Assembly: GCA_020091685.1 (NCBI GenBank)
Contig: CM034600.1
Coordinates: 3,484,837 to 3,548,836 of the forward strand
Source of the DNA: Lutjanus erythropterus
Taxonomy: Eukaryota > Chordata > Actinopteri > Lutjaniformes > Lutjanidae
Length of the DNA: 64,000 nt
Reading direction: 5' to 3'
The notes beneath the pieces were generated by a model. That model was given only the letters and a program-made list of their open reading frames with translations. It ran no database searches and was not told the DNA's origin. The position numbers and the translations under genes are program-made. Positions 23,651-33,935 of the stretch are shown in pieces. Every line of letters starts with the position of its first letter. Position 1 is the stretch's first letter.

Positions 23651-24719
23651 TAGGGGTGTGTATCTCACTGACTGAGAGGATTCGATACGTATCTCGATAC
23701 ATGCTCAACGATCCAATATATTTTATAAATCTAATTTATAAGTGACCAATGATTCGGTTCAATACAATTCAGCTCTGTCACAATACGATACAATACAATA
23801 CAATACAATACGATACAATACAATACAATACAATACGATACAATACAATACAATACAATACAATACAATACGATGCAATACAAGACAATGCAAGACAATG
23901 CAATGTGTCAGTCTTTACATTTTGATTCAACTAATGCTACATTTGTAGAGTGTGATTAGTTGCCAAAAAATCCTGATAGTTTTACTAAATATAGTAACAG
24001 TAGAGACAGAGAGAAGGAGACATTACAGTGATGTTTATATCTTATTATGAGTCTCATGTGTAAATGAGATGAGATAAATGAGAAACTTTAAAATTGTTTG
24101 AAATATCAGTATTTTTGCAGTAAGATGATGTGCTGCTCTGTTTCATATGAAGAGTGCTGATGGTTTTGATCAGTGTGGAGGAACAGTGAAGTGTTTCCTG
24201 CTCTCACAGTGACATGACGTCTCTGTGGGTCAAACTCATGTCCCTGTTCTCTGCTGTCTAACATGTTTTACATAAATGATCTGCAGCAGTGTTTCTCATC
24301 TTTCTTATAAAACTCAAAACTTATTCTACACTTGAGCGTTATGAAAGTTTGGTGGTGCAACGCAGTACAATGTCACTTCTGTCACTGTTTTCAGCGCCGT
24401 CTGTTATGAGCAAATGAAGAGGAGACACAGGAGAGGTAGGGGGGAGCGCTGCGAGCGCGGCAGCAGGCGTCCAGCGTGAGCGGTGCAGGCAGAGACAGCA
24501 GGAGAGAGAAGACGGAGCAAAGTTACAGTGGCAGCTCACTGATCCCAAAAGTAAACGTTTACGCATCCTAATGAGATGTATTGATATGCTAGTGCTGCAT
24601 CGATTTGTTTCCAATCATGTTCAGCTTTTTACCGATGCAGGCTGTCTGAACCGATGCACTCGTATCTAACACATTAAAGTCCAATGCATCGGACGCATGA
24701 GTGAATCGTTACACCCCTA
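23651..24719. mobile_element. hAT non-autonomous element with perfect 8-bp duplication
   Basis: The ends TAGGGGTGTG...ACACCCCTA form a short inverted repeat, as in fish hAT elements of the TAGGGGTGTAACGATTCA type. They are flanked by the exact 8-bp duplication CTCTTTAC. The interior holds an (AATAC)n microsatellite and a GC-richer block at 24420-24500, but no transposase. Perfect duplications point to a fairly recent insertion into the 42-bp array. Confidence 0.9.
23784..23900. repeat. (AATAC)n pentanucleotide array inside the hAT element
   Basis: Tandem CAATA/CGATA units of five bases, about 23 in all. The motif echoes the element's subterminal words (GATACGTATCTCGATACATG), so the array probably grew out of the subterminal region. 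Confidence 0.9.
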
Positions 24720-25153
24720 CTCTTTACCATGTTTTGTCCACTATAAGGGCACCCAAGAGAGCATTTTACCACATCTTGGCCACTAGAAGGGCACTTTACC
24801 ATGTTTTGTCCATTGGAAGGGCACCTCAGAGGGCAGTTTACCACATTTTATCCAGTAGAAGGGCACCTTAGAAAGTACTTTAACTCATCTTTTCTATTGG
24901 AAGGACACTCCAGACAGCACTTTACCACATTTTGTCCATTAGAGGGACACTTTAGAGTGCTTTTTACCATGTTTTGTCCAGTAGAGGGGCACCCTAGAGG
25001 GCATTTTACCATGTTTTGACTACTGGAAGGGCACCCATATAGCATTTTATCATCTTTTAACAATCCTAGGGGACATCCAAGAGTGCACATTTGATTCATG
25101 TTTTGAACATTGGTTTTTTTGAACAGGTTCCTTTTTAGCAGGACATGACTTGT

Positions 25154-25843
25154 TGTAACGGGTGTTCTTTGGAGCAGCACTCAGCAATTCTGGGACAGTT
25201 GGTAATGATCTTTATTTTAACAGAAAGAGAACAGGAACTAGACCTGACGAAGAATCACAGGTTACAGTCACTCTACGGGCTGGGAGCCCAAAAACAGTCA
25301 CAGGGTGTCAGACTCGAGGAATGGGTAGAGCCAAACTTGGACGTGAGGACCGAGGGAGAAGACGTGAGCCCTCAGACCCATACAGTTCCGTTTTCTTACA
25401 GGCAGGAGTGACAGAGAGAGGTTTGCAGAAGGCAGCAGCCACAGGGACAGGCAGGCAAAACAGGGAACGTAGAGAAAGTTCTCACAGTCAGGAACAGAAG
25501 GCTGTGGTGAGAATCCGGGAACCAGGCGAGGCAGGAGAGTCAGACGGGCAGGGAAGACAATGGAAAAAACAATCCGGGAAAAGGGCTGGAGAGTCTTGCA
25601 GAGGAATACTGAAGAACAATCTGGCCAGGAGTCAGAGTGCAGGAGATGCTTATAAGCAGGGCTGATTGTGGATGAGCTGCAGCTGTGCCAGCAAGTGAGT
25701 GGAGTTGAGCTGATGAGGTGGGAGTGGCCGGCAGGTAAAGTGGAGCAGAGGCAGGGAGAGTGGGATTTTACTGGGGCAGAGGGACAGGAGGGAAACTGGG
25801 GGAATGGAGAACAGGTGAAGGGAAACTGGGCAGAACTGTGACA
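25154..25843 (-). mobile_element. solo LTR of an LTR retrotransposon, 690 bp
   Basis: Read on the minus strand, the piece starts TGTCACAGTTCTGCCC and ends CACCCGTTACA. A TATA-like word lies at 25648-25657 and an AATAAA poly(A) signal at 25211-25216, so U3, R and U5 are in the usual order. It is flanked by exact 5-bp target duplications CTTGT (25149-25153 and 25844-25848). No internal region or second LTR is present, which fits loss by LTR-LTR recombination. A Ty3/Gypsy origin is likely but unproven. The intact duplications suggest a moderate to young age. Confidence 0.8.
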
Positions 25844-25848
25844 CTTGT

Positions 25849-27400
25849 CCCAATTCTCAAGAATGGGTAAGAGAGTGCACGTGCCTTCAAGATGATACAT
25901 GACATTAACACGCAATAGAAAAAGCCAGTTTGTTGTTGCTGTGCTTGTCTCTGTAACATCCTGCACACTCAACTGAAACAAAAGACAGGAACATGCCTCA
26001 TTGTGCAGTTGAGTATAAGCTCTGCAGCCTTACAGAGGCAGTTTTACGGACATTAGCTGGAGCCAAAAGTGGGCTACATCGTGCATCTGGAATCAGAGCG
26101 GGGTTTTTACTCCCTGAAAAGCTCCTCAGCTCAGGGAAAAGGGAGAAAATACAGAGGAGGATAAAAGCAGAACTGAAAGAAAGGAATAAAGGGTTGTTAT
26201 TGTTTATGAGACTGTTGCTGTTGTGTGTTAGTCACATGTCTGAACACCCTGAGTGTGTTTTTTGTCTCTGTGAGTGTGTATCTGAGCCACTCCAGTCGTT
26301 GTTTCAAGCTGTTTCAAGATAGAGGAAGAGATTTGGGACTTAATTCATTACAAATTCTGGTCAATTTGTGAAATCGAGGTTTCCTCCCTGGGAGGCTTTC
26401 AGTCACTTTACTGTCTCAGCAGGGAATCTGCCTGAATCAACTTAAAATCAGTCTGAATTGTAAAAAGCGTCAGGCCTATCTTTCCTCCTCTGGGAACTGC
26501 TCTGCTGGGACGGCAGTGCTTAAAGTGCAGATGAAGCCATCAAGTTTTTTTCAACACACTCACTGTGTTACTGCTCTGTTCTGTCTGAAGAAAGGGGTTT
26601 CAATTTGATGTATGGATAGGACTACACAGTTTTTAAAGTGAAGACATCCTTGGGGGGCTTTTTTCCTTTATTTAATTGGGACAGCTGAAGAGAGACAGGG
26701 AAAAGTTGCGATGCATCTGGTAAAACAGTTCCAAATGCTGCTTAAAATATAAATATCTATAAAGGGCCTTCTTTGTGTGCAGCAACAAACACTGCAGTGA
26801 AAATGTTTTTGGAAAATGATTTCATCTATCGTTTTTCAATAAATGTTGACTTTTGGGAAAATGTGAGTTAAGAAACGCAGCCACCACTGGAATCTGATTT
26901 TGCAGGTAGTATAAAAACCAAAGTCCCACACAGGTCCAGCTTTGCAAACCCGCCCACACCTGCACCCACACCCGCACCCGCATAACTGAGAACCAGAGCC
27001 GACCCACTACCCGCAATTTTCTCGGAGTCAAATCCGCGCCTGCCCAAAACCGTGAATATAATATAAGCCTCTCACTGGTCACTCAGTTCTGCTCTCAGCT
27101 CCTGCAGCTGTTTCCATAGCGATCATGAGTCTAGCTTGTGGCTGCCAAAAGGTGATACTTTTTGGAACTTTTTACAAGCATCAAAGTCACCGACAATGTT
27201 ATTATTATTATTTTGTTGGGGGAAAAAGCATATTATTATTTACAATATGTGTAATATTGTGGCTCTCGCCTTATTATTTAATATTTTGTTTGTGCCCGCA
27301 CCCGTGAATTTTTATGCATGTATTTTTTCACATTACGCAACATTTTTGCTGGTCACCCAGCACTAACAGTTAACATGAACACAAACTGTTAACTATTAAA
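25849..27400. other. intergenic sequence with eroded repeats
   Basis: A fragment with repeated ACCCGC words at 26945-27010 resembles a fish hAT-type repeat. Otherwise no gene or element is supported. Confidence 0.45.
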
Positions 27401-27990
27401 TATAACTATTCACATCAGAGGCATGGAGAGGCCATTGATTACCAAACAATAAAGGAAGCCCACAATGTAAAAATGAAAAGTTGAGAAAAGTCACAATGCA
27501 CTGTGATAGATTTTTGAGTTCTGAGCCCAACTCAATAAGCAACTAATTATCTTTTGATGAGATAATTGACTTTTCTTCTGTAGATAAACTTAAAGCTTTG
27601 GCTTTTTAGAAACTGAAAACATTGTATCTGAAAAACATATTGAGTAAATTCATTGAAGTGAAAGTAAATGTCAAAACTGTAATATTTTCAATTAAAACTA
27701 TTTAATTTTTCAGGCACTACAAGAAGAAAAAAAATCAGGTTTGCTGCTCACCATGACCGATTTTTGAATTTTTAGTTAGTCTCTAAAACTCAAAGATTGA
27801 AGTTTATCTAAAGAAGAAAAGTCAATTATCTCATCAAAAGATAATTAGTTGCTTATTGAGTTGGGCTCAGAACTCAAAAATCTATCACAGTGCATTGTGA
27901 CTTTTCTCAACTTTTCATTTTTACATTGTGGGCTTCCTTTATTGTTTGGTAATCAATGGCCTCTCCATGCCTCTGATGTGAATAGTTATA
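27401..27990. repeat. near-perfect inverted repeat: two 190-bp arms, 210-bp spacer
   Basis: The arm at 27401-27590 is the reverse complement of 27801-27990 with a single mismatch (27580 against 27811). The spacer 27591-27800 shows only weak inverted similarity next to the arms. Transcribed, the arms would form a long hairpin. The right arm continues at 27991-28035 into MITE-like sequence related to 21840-22000, so the right side is probably the parent and the left side the inverted duplicate. Confidence 0.97.
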
Positions 27991-28039
27991 AATCTATTGC
28001 TGTGCATTGCCTTGAAATGTTAAGTCATCTTTTTACTTA

Positions 28040-28130
28040 GCGCTGCACCACATTTTCTTGCACACTGGGCCACCGTAGAGGCCATTTTATCATGTTTTTT
28101 TTTTCTACCACAGGGACGTCCACCAAGGCA
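28040..28130. repeat. 42-bp-unit dispersed element, copy 3 (fragment)
   Basis: Two degenerate units (TTGCACACTGGGCCACCGTA, then GAGGCCATTTTATCATGTTT; CTACCACAGGGACGTCCACC) match the 42-base unit seen at 3140-3260 and 23505-25060. Confidence 0.5.
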
Positions 28131-28303
28131 GCTTTGTGTCCAGGGAAGCTGACTGCACCACACACTGAACTTGGCTGGTTGTTGTCTGTATGAGATACTT
28201 TCCCACAGTTCATTTCAGTCCAAATGACAGCTGCTTATGACCGTTTTGCTGTATTGCTGAGTACCAGCTGTGGTCCAACGGTCCACTCTGAGGACAACTG
28301 GCA

Positions 28304-28311
28304 AACACACA

Positions 28312-28352
<41 letters not shown>

Positions 28353-28357
28353 ACACC
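28304..28357 (+). repeat. (CA)n microsatellite
   Basis: A CA tract of about 54 bases with two interruptions. Confidence 0.95.
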
Positions 28358-31300
28358 GTCTATGAACATGAGGCCCCGTGACCAATCATCATAATGACTC
28401 CAGTAACACATGAGGAGGTGATGGAGACACACGTGGAGAACTGTCCACTGTACAGAAAAAACAACTCTGCTAGAGACAACAGGTGGAGGCAGCCGTAACT
28501 GACCAGAGCCAACATTTTAAATGGACTTGGCCGACACTGTTTCTGGAAGATTAAGTAAACAAGCGTTCACAGCAAATCCTGTACATATGGTGGGTTTAAT
28601 TAGATGTCCTCACTTTTTAATGATAATACAGCAATTGTGCTCTTTTTTTTTTTCATTTTTCCAGGATAAAACTGGTTGACTTAAAGTTGAGAGCTGGTAT
28701 TGCGAGGAGAAATATTCTAAACCTCTGTGGTGTACATTAATGTAGGCCATATATCAAGTCCACCCAAAAAAAATCCTGAACACATAAATCACAAACAACA
28801 GTTTAATGGTGTAACTCCACAATTCAGAACTACATAGTTCTTAGTCTTTTCACATATTTAGCGACTATTTTCTAATAGATATGTGTTTAGACGAAAACGT
28901 CAACTTTTAATTTACACAGTACCTAAGTTAACTTACATAATGTACTTAAACTTACATATTAATTTAACTTATGTCAGTAATATACTTATTTTAACCCAAA
29001 CAATGGGCCTTGCAAGAACATTTTCGTATTCTTATCTTAAATACTTTTTTCGTATGAAGGGCTCATATGAACATTGCACATCAGATTCAGCAAACACTCG
29101 TAACTTCAGAAAACAGTGTAAATGATCTACCTGTGCGTATTTGACTGTCTTGTAAATTAGCATAATAATTGCCCCAATAATACCATATAAGGCTATGCTT
29201 CCTGCTCCATGTGTCAGGAAGTGTTCATTAAAATGGCATCAAAGAGTAACACAAAAGAGTTAAGAGCTTTCAGAGATCCATGAAGGAAAATCTGTCATCA
29301 GCAGTGGCATTAAGGGGCCTGATAAAACAAAGAAACGGGAAAACCGAGCGCTGTTAATGCCACGTTACCTGTGGGGTCGGACTGTCACTGAAATAAAGAG
29401 GAAATGTCTCGATATGAAAATGGCTTAAAAGAAAAAAAAAGCCTCGCCACAGGAAGGAGCGAAAGATGACTGCAAGGAGGAAGAGGGTCAGGGGGAAGTT
29501 TCCATCACAGAGACCAAGGACAGAATAAAGTGAGGATGTTCCCCTCGACTGAGACTTAATAAACCTGCATGTGAAGGCCAATACACATGACAGCAGGTAA
29601 TAATACATCATTAAATTAATGATGACAGGCTTCATGTGTTAATTTACAATTATATTATAATTTCAAATGCAGTTAAACAGGATAATACTAACATAATTAT
29701 ATAGTCTAATTTATTTTTCAAACTCAAAATATCTTCAAACTAATGAAATATTAATGAAAAACTTTAGAGTTTGGATAACAGCAGACTGACTGTACATGAC
29801 TCTAGGACAGGTCTGGACCTCGAAAATTGTGTTCTTATCCAAAAGAAAATTCAAAATACGAGAAAACCGTTGAATGCCACAAGTTCTCTTAAATCATTCA
29901 TACACACCACTTAAGAGCAGATCTGTTCATATGAGTGGTTCTCGCATGAGGCCCAGTGATCTTCTTAACCTTACCAAGCAGTTTTGTCACCTAAACCTGA
30001 CCAAACTGCAGCTGCTTCACAACATTAACCTCAACCGAGATCACCGTGTTGACAAAAGTCACCTGACTATGACAGCGAAGGTCAACTGACTGTTGTTACC
30101 ACATCCAAAACTCAGAAAATATGCTGGACACTGGACTGCACATTCTTAGTGTGCTTGCTACTTTAACATCATATTGGTGAACGTCAACCCTCAGCAGGTT
30201 TACTTCCTGTACGGCTGGATGGAGGTGATGTTGCGATCTGTTCTTTGTGTCCACCCACACAGATACAGCACCAATCAAATGACAGTATTAGCATCATCAG
30301 TCGAATTTAAAAAATTCATGCTTCATGGAGATCAGCACATTTGGGGTCGCTGTCACTACAGAGAGATACATAAAAGTTCACTTTCTTCTTTCCAGTCACT
30401 ACAATTTTTGCCAAATAATTATGCATGTGAAAACACCATGGATCAACATAGGACTTCCTAAAAACATGGCACCGTATTGTGTTCTGCAGGACGTCGCTGT
30501 CCACGCTCTGTGATCGTTTCAGCTCATGCTCCGAGTACTCAAAAAATAGCTGGACTGAGGGACAAAAGCATCGGCTAATTTTATTTCTAAAGCTTCGAAA
30601 ATTAGGCGAACTGGACCGAATAATACACGCATACATTATGAGATTGGTTTATTTTATGTTTTTAAGTCCTATAAGGCCAATTAGGACAAGATTGCACCCT
30701 TATATCAGAATACAGAGCCAACATCTTAGTATATTTTTGTTGTTGGACACAATTAAGTCCATCTTGTCAATATATTTTAGCATTGTTTAGATCAGGGGGG
30801 TAGTTTTATGGTATAGTGTTACTAGTTAATCCAGAAACTGATGAGATGACCCAAAACGAATTGACAAGAGTCCCTCATCAACATAATGATGTCTTGAAAA
30901 AAAAATGTATTTTAAAAATACAGACATAGATTAATTTAACATGGGAAGGGCTTCTCTGATATTAAAAAAATATCTTTTGCAGGAGTCTTCTTGTCAAGAC
31001 TGCACTGTTACCACTTTATAGGAGATGGTTTTATAAATGGCTGACAACTCTAGAATGAAAAATTAGTTTCACTTTAATTTCAGAAGTCAATTTAAAGTCT
31101 CATTGTTGAGGCTACAGATATCTCTTAATCCTAATCAAACACATCTGCAGAATTTTGCTCTTTGAACTTTTCAGGCATTCAGAAATCTCTCACAGTCTAT
31201 TTTGAGGCTGCAAATATGTAACCAAGGGCAAAACCTCCTGCTATCTTATCAAACACACACACTTATCTATAACTTGCCTACTGTGCACATGTAAAAACCG

Positions 31301-31984
31301 GTCAGAGGTGATCAGATACAAGAAAAGAAGAAAATATGCAAATGAAATGAGGCTGATTGTTAGGGACAGGAGAGGACAGGAGAGACAGGACAACTGGGTT
31401 GCTTCATTGTTTGACTCAACAATACACTGAGTGTGTGTGTTTTGATTGGGCCTGCGTGTATGTGATTTGGACATCATGACTAAGTGTTTGTTCCTGGTAG
31501 AAGCAGTCGCACAAAAGGAAGAGGAATCATCATGTCACGGTATTTTAGTTCTGATTAAGCTCCGTCCAAAACAAAAGGCTGCCAGTGGAAACCTGCCAAA
31601 CGAACGGAGGAGTGAGCGCGGAGAGAGGACAGATCTGAGTCAGTCGGCGGTGAGCCGGTATCGTGACGCTTTTATCTGGGAGGAGTGGAGCGCTGGTTAG
31701 TGGGTCAGAAGTTTACAGGTCATATGTTCAGCTGTAAAGATCCCATACTGCTGTCAGTCCCATCAGCTCTATAATTGATGCCTCTCATGTGCGGCCTCAG
31801 CTTTCTGCCTCAGTGGACCTGCAGGGTCTCCCCCTTTTACAACAACTCACTCATCATTTATAACACATTTGACCCTTTTGCAACTATATTTTATGAATTT
31901 GGATGTATTCTGTCGACAATTCCAACCGTTTCCATTCAGTTCTGTATAATACAAAAATCTAAGTTGTACACTTAGCACACAACC
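28358..31984. other. intergenic sequence
   Basis: In 3.6 kb I can support no exon, RNA gene or complete element. The sequence is AT-rich, with homopolymer A/T runs. Confidence 0.45.
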
Positions 31985-32566
31985 TAACTTCAATCAGGAG
32001 AGACTAAGAGTAAGGAGAAATGTTTATTGACACGTGCATGATATATGAAACATGAACAGTCTTTGGCGGTTAGACCCCATTGAGGTGAAACAATATGTAC
32101 ATATATATATATATAAATGGGGGTGATGAAGCTGTAGTGAAGAGAACCCCCCGGGGTCTAGACACTGGTGGTGGTGATGAACAGGTGCAAAGCAGAGACA
32201 GATGAGGTGAAGTGGCTCTGGACTCCTGCTGCCTGGACCTGAAGACTGGAGGAGAGGACGTCAGGGAGGATCGAGGTGAACATCTTCTGCTACCTGGGTC
32301 CAATGACTGGAGGAGAGAGAGGTGGAGGAGGGTCGTGCGACTGACTGAATGACAACTGATGGAGCAAAGACAGAGATGATTTAAAGTTTGGCAGCAGCAA
32401 ATTGACTGGCTATCGCGACCGCGGCAAAATCTGATTGGATAGTAAATACGAAGGTGAACGCCCACAAACAGCTGATTAGAGGGAATAGGAGGAGAGAGAC
32501 GGAGTAAAGGAAAGTTGTGAATGAAGGCAGTGTAATAGAAGGTCTTCCTGATTGAACTTACACTGA
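31985..32566 (-). mobile_element. TIR-bounded element, unclassified
   Basis: The plus-strand ends TAACTTCAATCAGGAGA and TTCCTGATTGAACTTAC are inverted copies of each other. Read on the minus strand the interior is pyrimidine-rich, with an AATAAA near its end (about 32018-32023) and a (TA)n run at 32100-32115. It resembles a promoter/poly(A) module of a retroelement as much as a DNA transposon. No protein is encoded and no flanking duplication is clear. Confidence 0.45.
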
Positions 32567-32999
32567 GCTTCATTTAAAGGACAAATCTGTAATATATTTA
32601 CTGCCTCACCAAATAAAAAAAGTCACCACCTGGATTTAACTAGTCAAATAATTCAGATCCTTCCATTGCAGCTGGTAACAAGTTATTGAACTCTAATTGA
32701 TGCAGTGAGGAGCTTCTCATGTCTTAAACAACCACGTCAGAAGACAAATATCCTGTGGTCGTGGAAAAGATGTTACTCTGTTTCTGAAGAGTCAAATTAT
32801 TGACCTGCATCAAGCAAAGAAAACAACTGAGGAGATTGATGAAACTACAACACATTATTAAAACCTGGAAGGATAGTGGAGAACCATCATCTTCAAGGAA
32901 GAAATGTGGTCATAAAAAATCTTGAATGATCGTGATCAGAGATCAATTAAACGTTTGGTGAAATCAAATCATAAAAAATCAGCAGTAGAACTCACAGCT

Positions 33000-33180
33000 A
33001 TGGGGAGCTCAGTTGGTAGGACGTGCGCACCATGTGTTGAGGTTATCAGTCCTCTGCAGCGGCTGACGGTTCGCTTCCCACCTGCAGTGCATTTGCTGTG
33101 TGTCATCCCCTCTCTCTATCCCACTTTCCTGTCATATCTTCAGCTGTTCTATCTAAATAAAGGCAAAAAGCACAAAAAAA
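33000..33180 (+). mobile_element. tRNA-derived SINE inserted in the Tc1 transposon
   Basis: A box A-like AGCTCAGTTGGTAGG (33006-33020) and a box B-like GGTTCGCTTCC (33068-33078) form a Pol III promoter at tRNA spacing. A body with CATCCCCTCTCTCTATCCCA and an A-rich tail (AAATAAAGGCAAAAAGC...AAAAAAA) follow. It is flanked by an exact 12-bp duplication, GAACTCACAGCT, at 32988-32999 and 33181-33192. This is the standard teleost tRNA-SINE layout, mobilised by LINE enzymes. Confidence 0.93.
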
Positions 33181-33192
33181 GAACTCACAGCT

Positions 33193-33800
33193 GTGTTTAA
33201 TAGTGAAAGTAAGAACATTTCCACACACAGTGTGAAGAGAACTCAAGAGATTGGGACTAAACAGCTGTGTAGTCTTAAGAAAACCACTTATCAGTGAGGA
33301 TAATCAGAAAAAAAGGCTTCAGTTTGTTAGGGAGCATAAAGATTGGACTCTGGAGAAATGGAAACAGGTCATGTGGTCTGATGAGTTTAGATTTACCCTG
33401 TTCCAGAGTGATGGGGGCATCAGGGTAAGAAGAGAGGCAGATGAAGTGATGCTCCCATCATGCCTAGTGTCTACTGTACAAGCCTGTGGGGGCAGTGTTA
33501 TGATCTGGGGTTTCTTCAGTTGCTCAGGTCGAGGTTCAGCAACGTTATGTGTCCAAAAACTGAGGTCAGCTCACTGCCTGAATATAATGAATGATCAGGT
33601 TTTTACATCAATGGATTTTTTCTTCTCTGATGACACGGACATATTCCAAGATGACAATGTCAGGATTCATGGGGCTCAGATAATGAAAGATCACCACAGA
33701 GTCCAGACCTGAACCCCACTGAGAATCTTTGGGATGTGCTGGAGAAAACTTTACACAGCGGTCCAACTCTCCCATCATCAATACAAGATCTTGTGAAAAA
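33193..33800 (+). pseudogene. Tc1 transposase, catalytic part, broken
   Basis: The longest open piece (33251-33712) reads LNSCVVLRKPLISEDNQKKR, then LQFVREHKDWTLEKWKQVMW and SDEFRF. The Asp of WSDE is the first catalytic residue. GGSVMIWGFFS and FQDDNVRIH follow, the latter corresponding to the second Asp motif. The last motif, SPDLNPTENLWDVLE, sits in another frame from about 33700, so at least one frameshift lies between. Upstream, the N-terminal DNA-binding part has stop codons and is split by the SINE. The intact family cuts and pastes at TA sites; this copy cannot make a working enzyme. Confidence 0.9.
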
Positions 33801-33935
33801 GTGAATGCAACTCTGGACAGAAATAAATGTTGTGACAGTGCATAAGTTTATCAAAACGATGCCATGGTGAATGTGTGCCATAATCAAAACAAAATATTAG
33901 AGTGTGCAACTTTTTTTTGGCCATCTAGTGTATAG

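Larger units (their letters stand above)
23226..25060. repeat. 42-bp-unit dispersed element, copy 2 (split by a hAT insertion)
   Basis: The head GGCTCAGGTTGTCTGAGGGC matches copy 1 at 3010. Tandem 42-base units (TTTGTCCACTGGAAGGACAC, then TCTAGAGAGCACTTTACCAC) run at 23505-23650 and resume at 24728-25060. The interruption is a hAT element whose target duplication lies within a unit. About eleven units remain, some of them shortened. One strand of the array reads as a stop-free 14-residue repeat of the type KCPLGCPSSGQNMV. I regard that as a by-product of a unit length divisible by three. Confidence 0.75.
32595..33935 (+). mobile_element. Tc1/mariner transposon, degenerate, with nested SINE
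   Basis: The 5' side has AAGTCACCACCTGGATTTAA, a typical fish Tc1 subterminal sequence. The 3' end is CAACTTTTTTTTGGCCATCT. Between them lies a broken transposase. The ends are no longer well-matched inverted repeats. Total length without the SINE is about 1.15 kb, near the 1.2-1.6 kb usual for Tc1 elements. Confidence 0.85.

Noticed and set aside
25298-25981. A 227-codon open frame on the minus strand
   Set aside because: It overlaps the solo LTR on its sense strand and runs out into flanking DNA. It is Ser/Pro/Leu-rich without any domain and is explained by the pyrimidine-rich LTR.
33006-33078. Possible tRNA gene (box A and box B present)
   Set aside because: The body does not form a full cloverleaf with a matched acceptor stem, and it is followed by a SINE body, an A-rich tail and a target duplication.
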